NCBI GenBank assembly: GCA_023426005.1
Contig: JAFABO010000206.1
Coordinates: forward strand, 1 to 15,257
DNA from: Bacillota bacterium
GTDB lineage: Bacteria; Bacillota; Clostridia; Acetivibrionales; DSM-1351
Reading direction: 5' to 3'
Length of the DNA stretch: 15,257 nucleotides
Positions 14,690 through 15,257 of this stretch are shown in pieces. Position 1 is the first letter of the stretch. Each line of letters begins with the position of its first letter. The notes beneath the pieces were generated by a model. It was not told the DNA's origin. It did no database searches and was given only the letters and a program-made list of their open reading frames with translations. The translations under genes were made by a program, and so were the position numbers.

Positions 14690-15257
14690 ATGTACACCAG
14701 AGTACCGGCAGAAAAAAGGCCCAATCCGTCTTTTGGAGGAGGCAGTACAAATTCAAATAAGAGACCGCTTACACAGCAGCGGCCTGTAAAAAAACCTAAG
14801 GTGAGATCTACCGATTACAGAATACTGATGCAATTGATTCTTACAAACCCTGATTCCGTAACTCAGGAGGAATTCATGTTCTTTCAAAGAGCTGTAGGTT
14901 ATCAGCAGGCATTAAGAGTAATGGAAGAAGGAAGGCGCCGGAAACAGCTTCAAAAGCTGGGAGTGCCTGCTGCAGAAGCAAGCAGACAACCTATTCAGAC
15001 CAATAAACAAGCAGAGAAAAATACACCATCCGGTGATAGCTTGCCTGAAAATCTGAAGACAGGGCTTGAGAATCTTTCCCGAGTCAGCCTTTCTGATGTA
15101 AAGGTTCATAAAAACTCCGAAGAACCGCAAAAAGTGGGCGCCCAGGCATATACTCAGGGGACTGACATACATATCGCCCCGGGACAGGAAAAATATCTTC
15201 CGCATGAAGGCTGGCATGCAGTTCAACAGAAGCAGGGGAGAGTAGAAGCTGAAATGC
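14690..15257 (+). CDS. DUF4157 (eCIS core domain) protein, C-terminus beyond the window
   Basis: The frame is open from ATG 14690 to the right edge (189 residues, no stop). GGAGTGAG (14678-14685) supplies the ribosome binding site. Residues 1-40 are basic, rich in Pro, Asn and Gln, and look disordered. A helical stretch (about 42-90) includes FQRAVGYQQALRVM (65-78), which resembles the LQRxxGNxAxxxLL motif found ahead of many DUF4157 domains. After a polar linker, residues 118-183 match DUF4157 (PF13699): LPENLKTGLE, LSDVKVHKN, VGAQAYTQGTDIHIAPG and HEGWHAVQQKQG. The HExxH at H172-E173-H176 is a zinc-metallopeptidase signature; the family usually reads HELTHVVQQ, so the two middle residues differ. 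Such proteins are often cargo or toxins of extracellular contractile injection systems, with the effector part C-terminal to this domain, here out of view. That it is such a cargo is inference. Confidence 0.82.
   Translation, partial: MYTRVPAEKRPNPSFGGGSTNSNKRPLTQQRPVKKPKVRSTDYRILMQLILTNPDSVTQEEFMFFQRAVGYQQALRVMEEGRRRKQLQKLGVPAAEASRQPIQTNKQAEKNTPSGDSLPENLKTGLENLSRVSLSDVKVHKNSEEPQKVGAQAYTQGTDIHIAPGQEKYLPHEGWHAVQQKQGRVEAEM

Overview
The window reads as a chromosome fragment of a low-to-moderate GC Gram-positive of the Clostridia. A cellulolytic or otherwise plant-polymer-degrading clostridium of the Ruminiclostridium/Acetivibrio type would fit. The evidence is strong GGAGG-type ribosome binding sites, some GTG/TTG starts, the ctsR-mcsA-mcsB-clpC operon, a YesM/YesN-type two-component system and a lipoprotein-dependent sugar ABC importer. 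The species is inference. All recognised genes lie on the plus strand. I see no tRNA, rRNA, CRISPR array, insertion sequence or integration site.

Left part (1-9392), a carbohydrate sensing and uptake locus. The window opens inside a large GH94 (cellobiose phosphorylase)-like protein whose N-terminus lies upstream. A good sigma-A promoter (1846-1874) precedes a REC-AraC response regulator (1931-3484) and its membrane histidine kinase (3505-5343). A terminator-like hairpin follows, then a regulatory region with a TATAAT box and a possible AraC-type repeat. Next come two ABC permeases (5684-6655, 6671-7555) and a lipoprotein solute-binding protein (7640-9325), closed by a strong intrinsic terminator (9353-9392). 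The simplest reading is that the kinase senses an extracellular oligosaccharide, the regulator switches on the importer, and the phosphorylase-like enzyme cleaves the imported sugar. No ATPase subunit is encoded here, so the importer probably borrows a shared one.

Middle part (9393-14561), protein quality control. A small orphan gene (9601-9804) sits behind a 20-bp imperfect direct repeat. A textbook CtsR-controlled promoter (TTGCAA-17-TATACT with an overlapping CtsR box at 9883-9899) then drives ctsR, mcsA, mcsB and clpC, ending in a strong terminator. McsB phosphorylates arginines, McsA activates it, ClpC (with ClpP, not here) degrades tagged proteins, and CtsR represses the operon. The 117-nt gap between ctsR and mcsA is unusual. 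It holds a perfect 7-nt complement to the mcsA Shine-Dalgarno, a competing decoy for that complement and several hairpins. It also stays open in the frame shared by ctsR and mcsA, with only the ctsR stop separating them.

Right edge (14690-15257). A gene that runs off the window carries an HExxH-containing DUF4157 ('eCIS core') domain, preceded by a QRxxG-type helix of the kind seen near the N-terminus of such proteins. This is the best candidate for an unusual system: a possible cargo or toxin of an extracellular contractile injection system. No injection-system structural gene is visible in the window.
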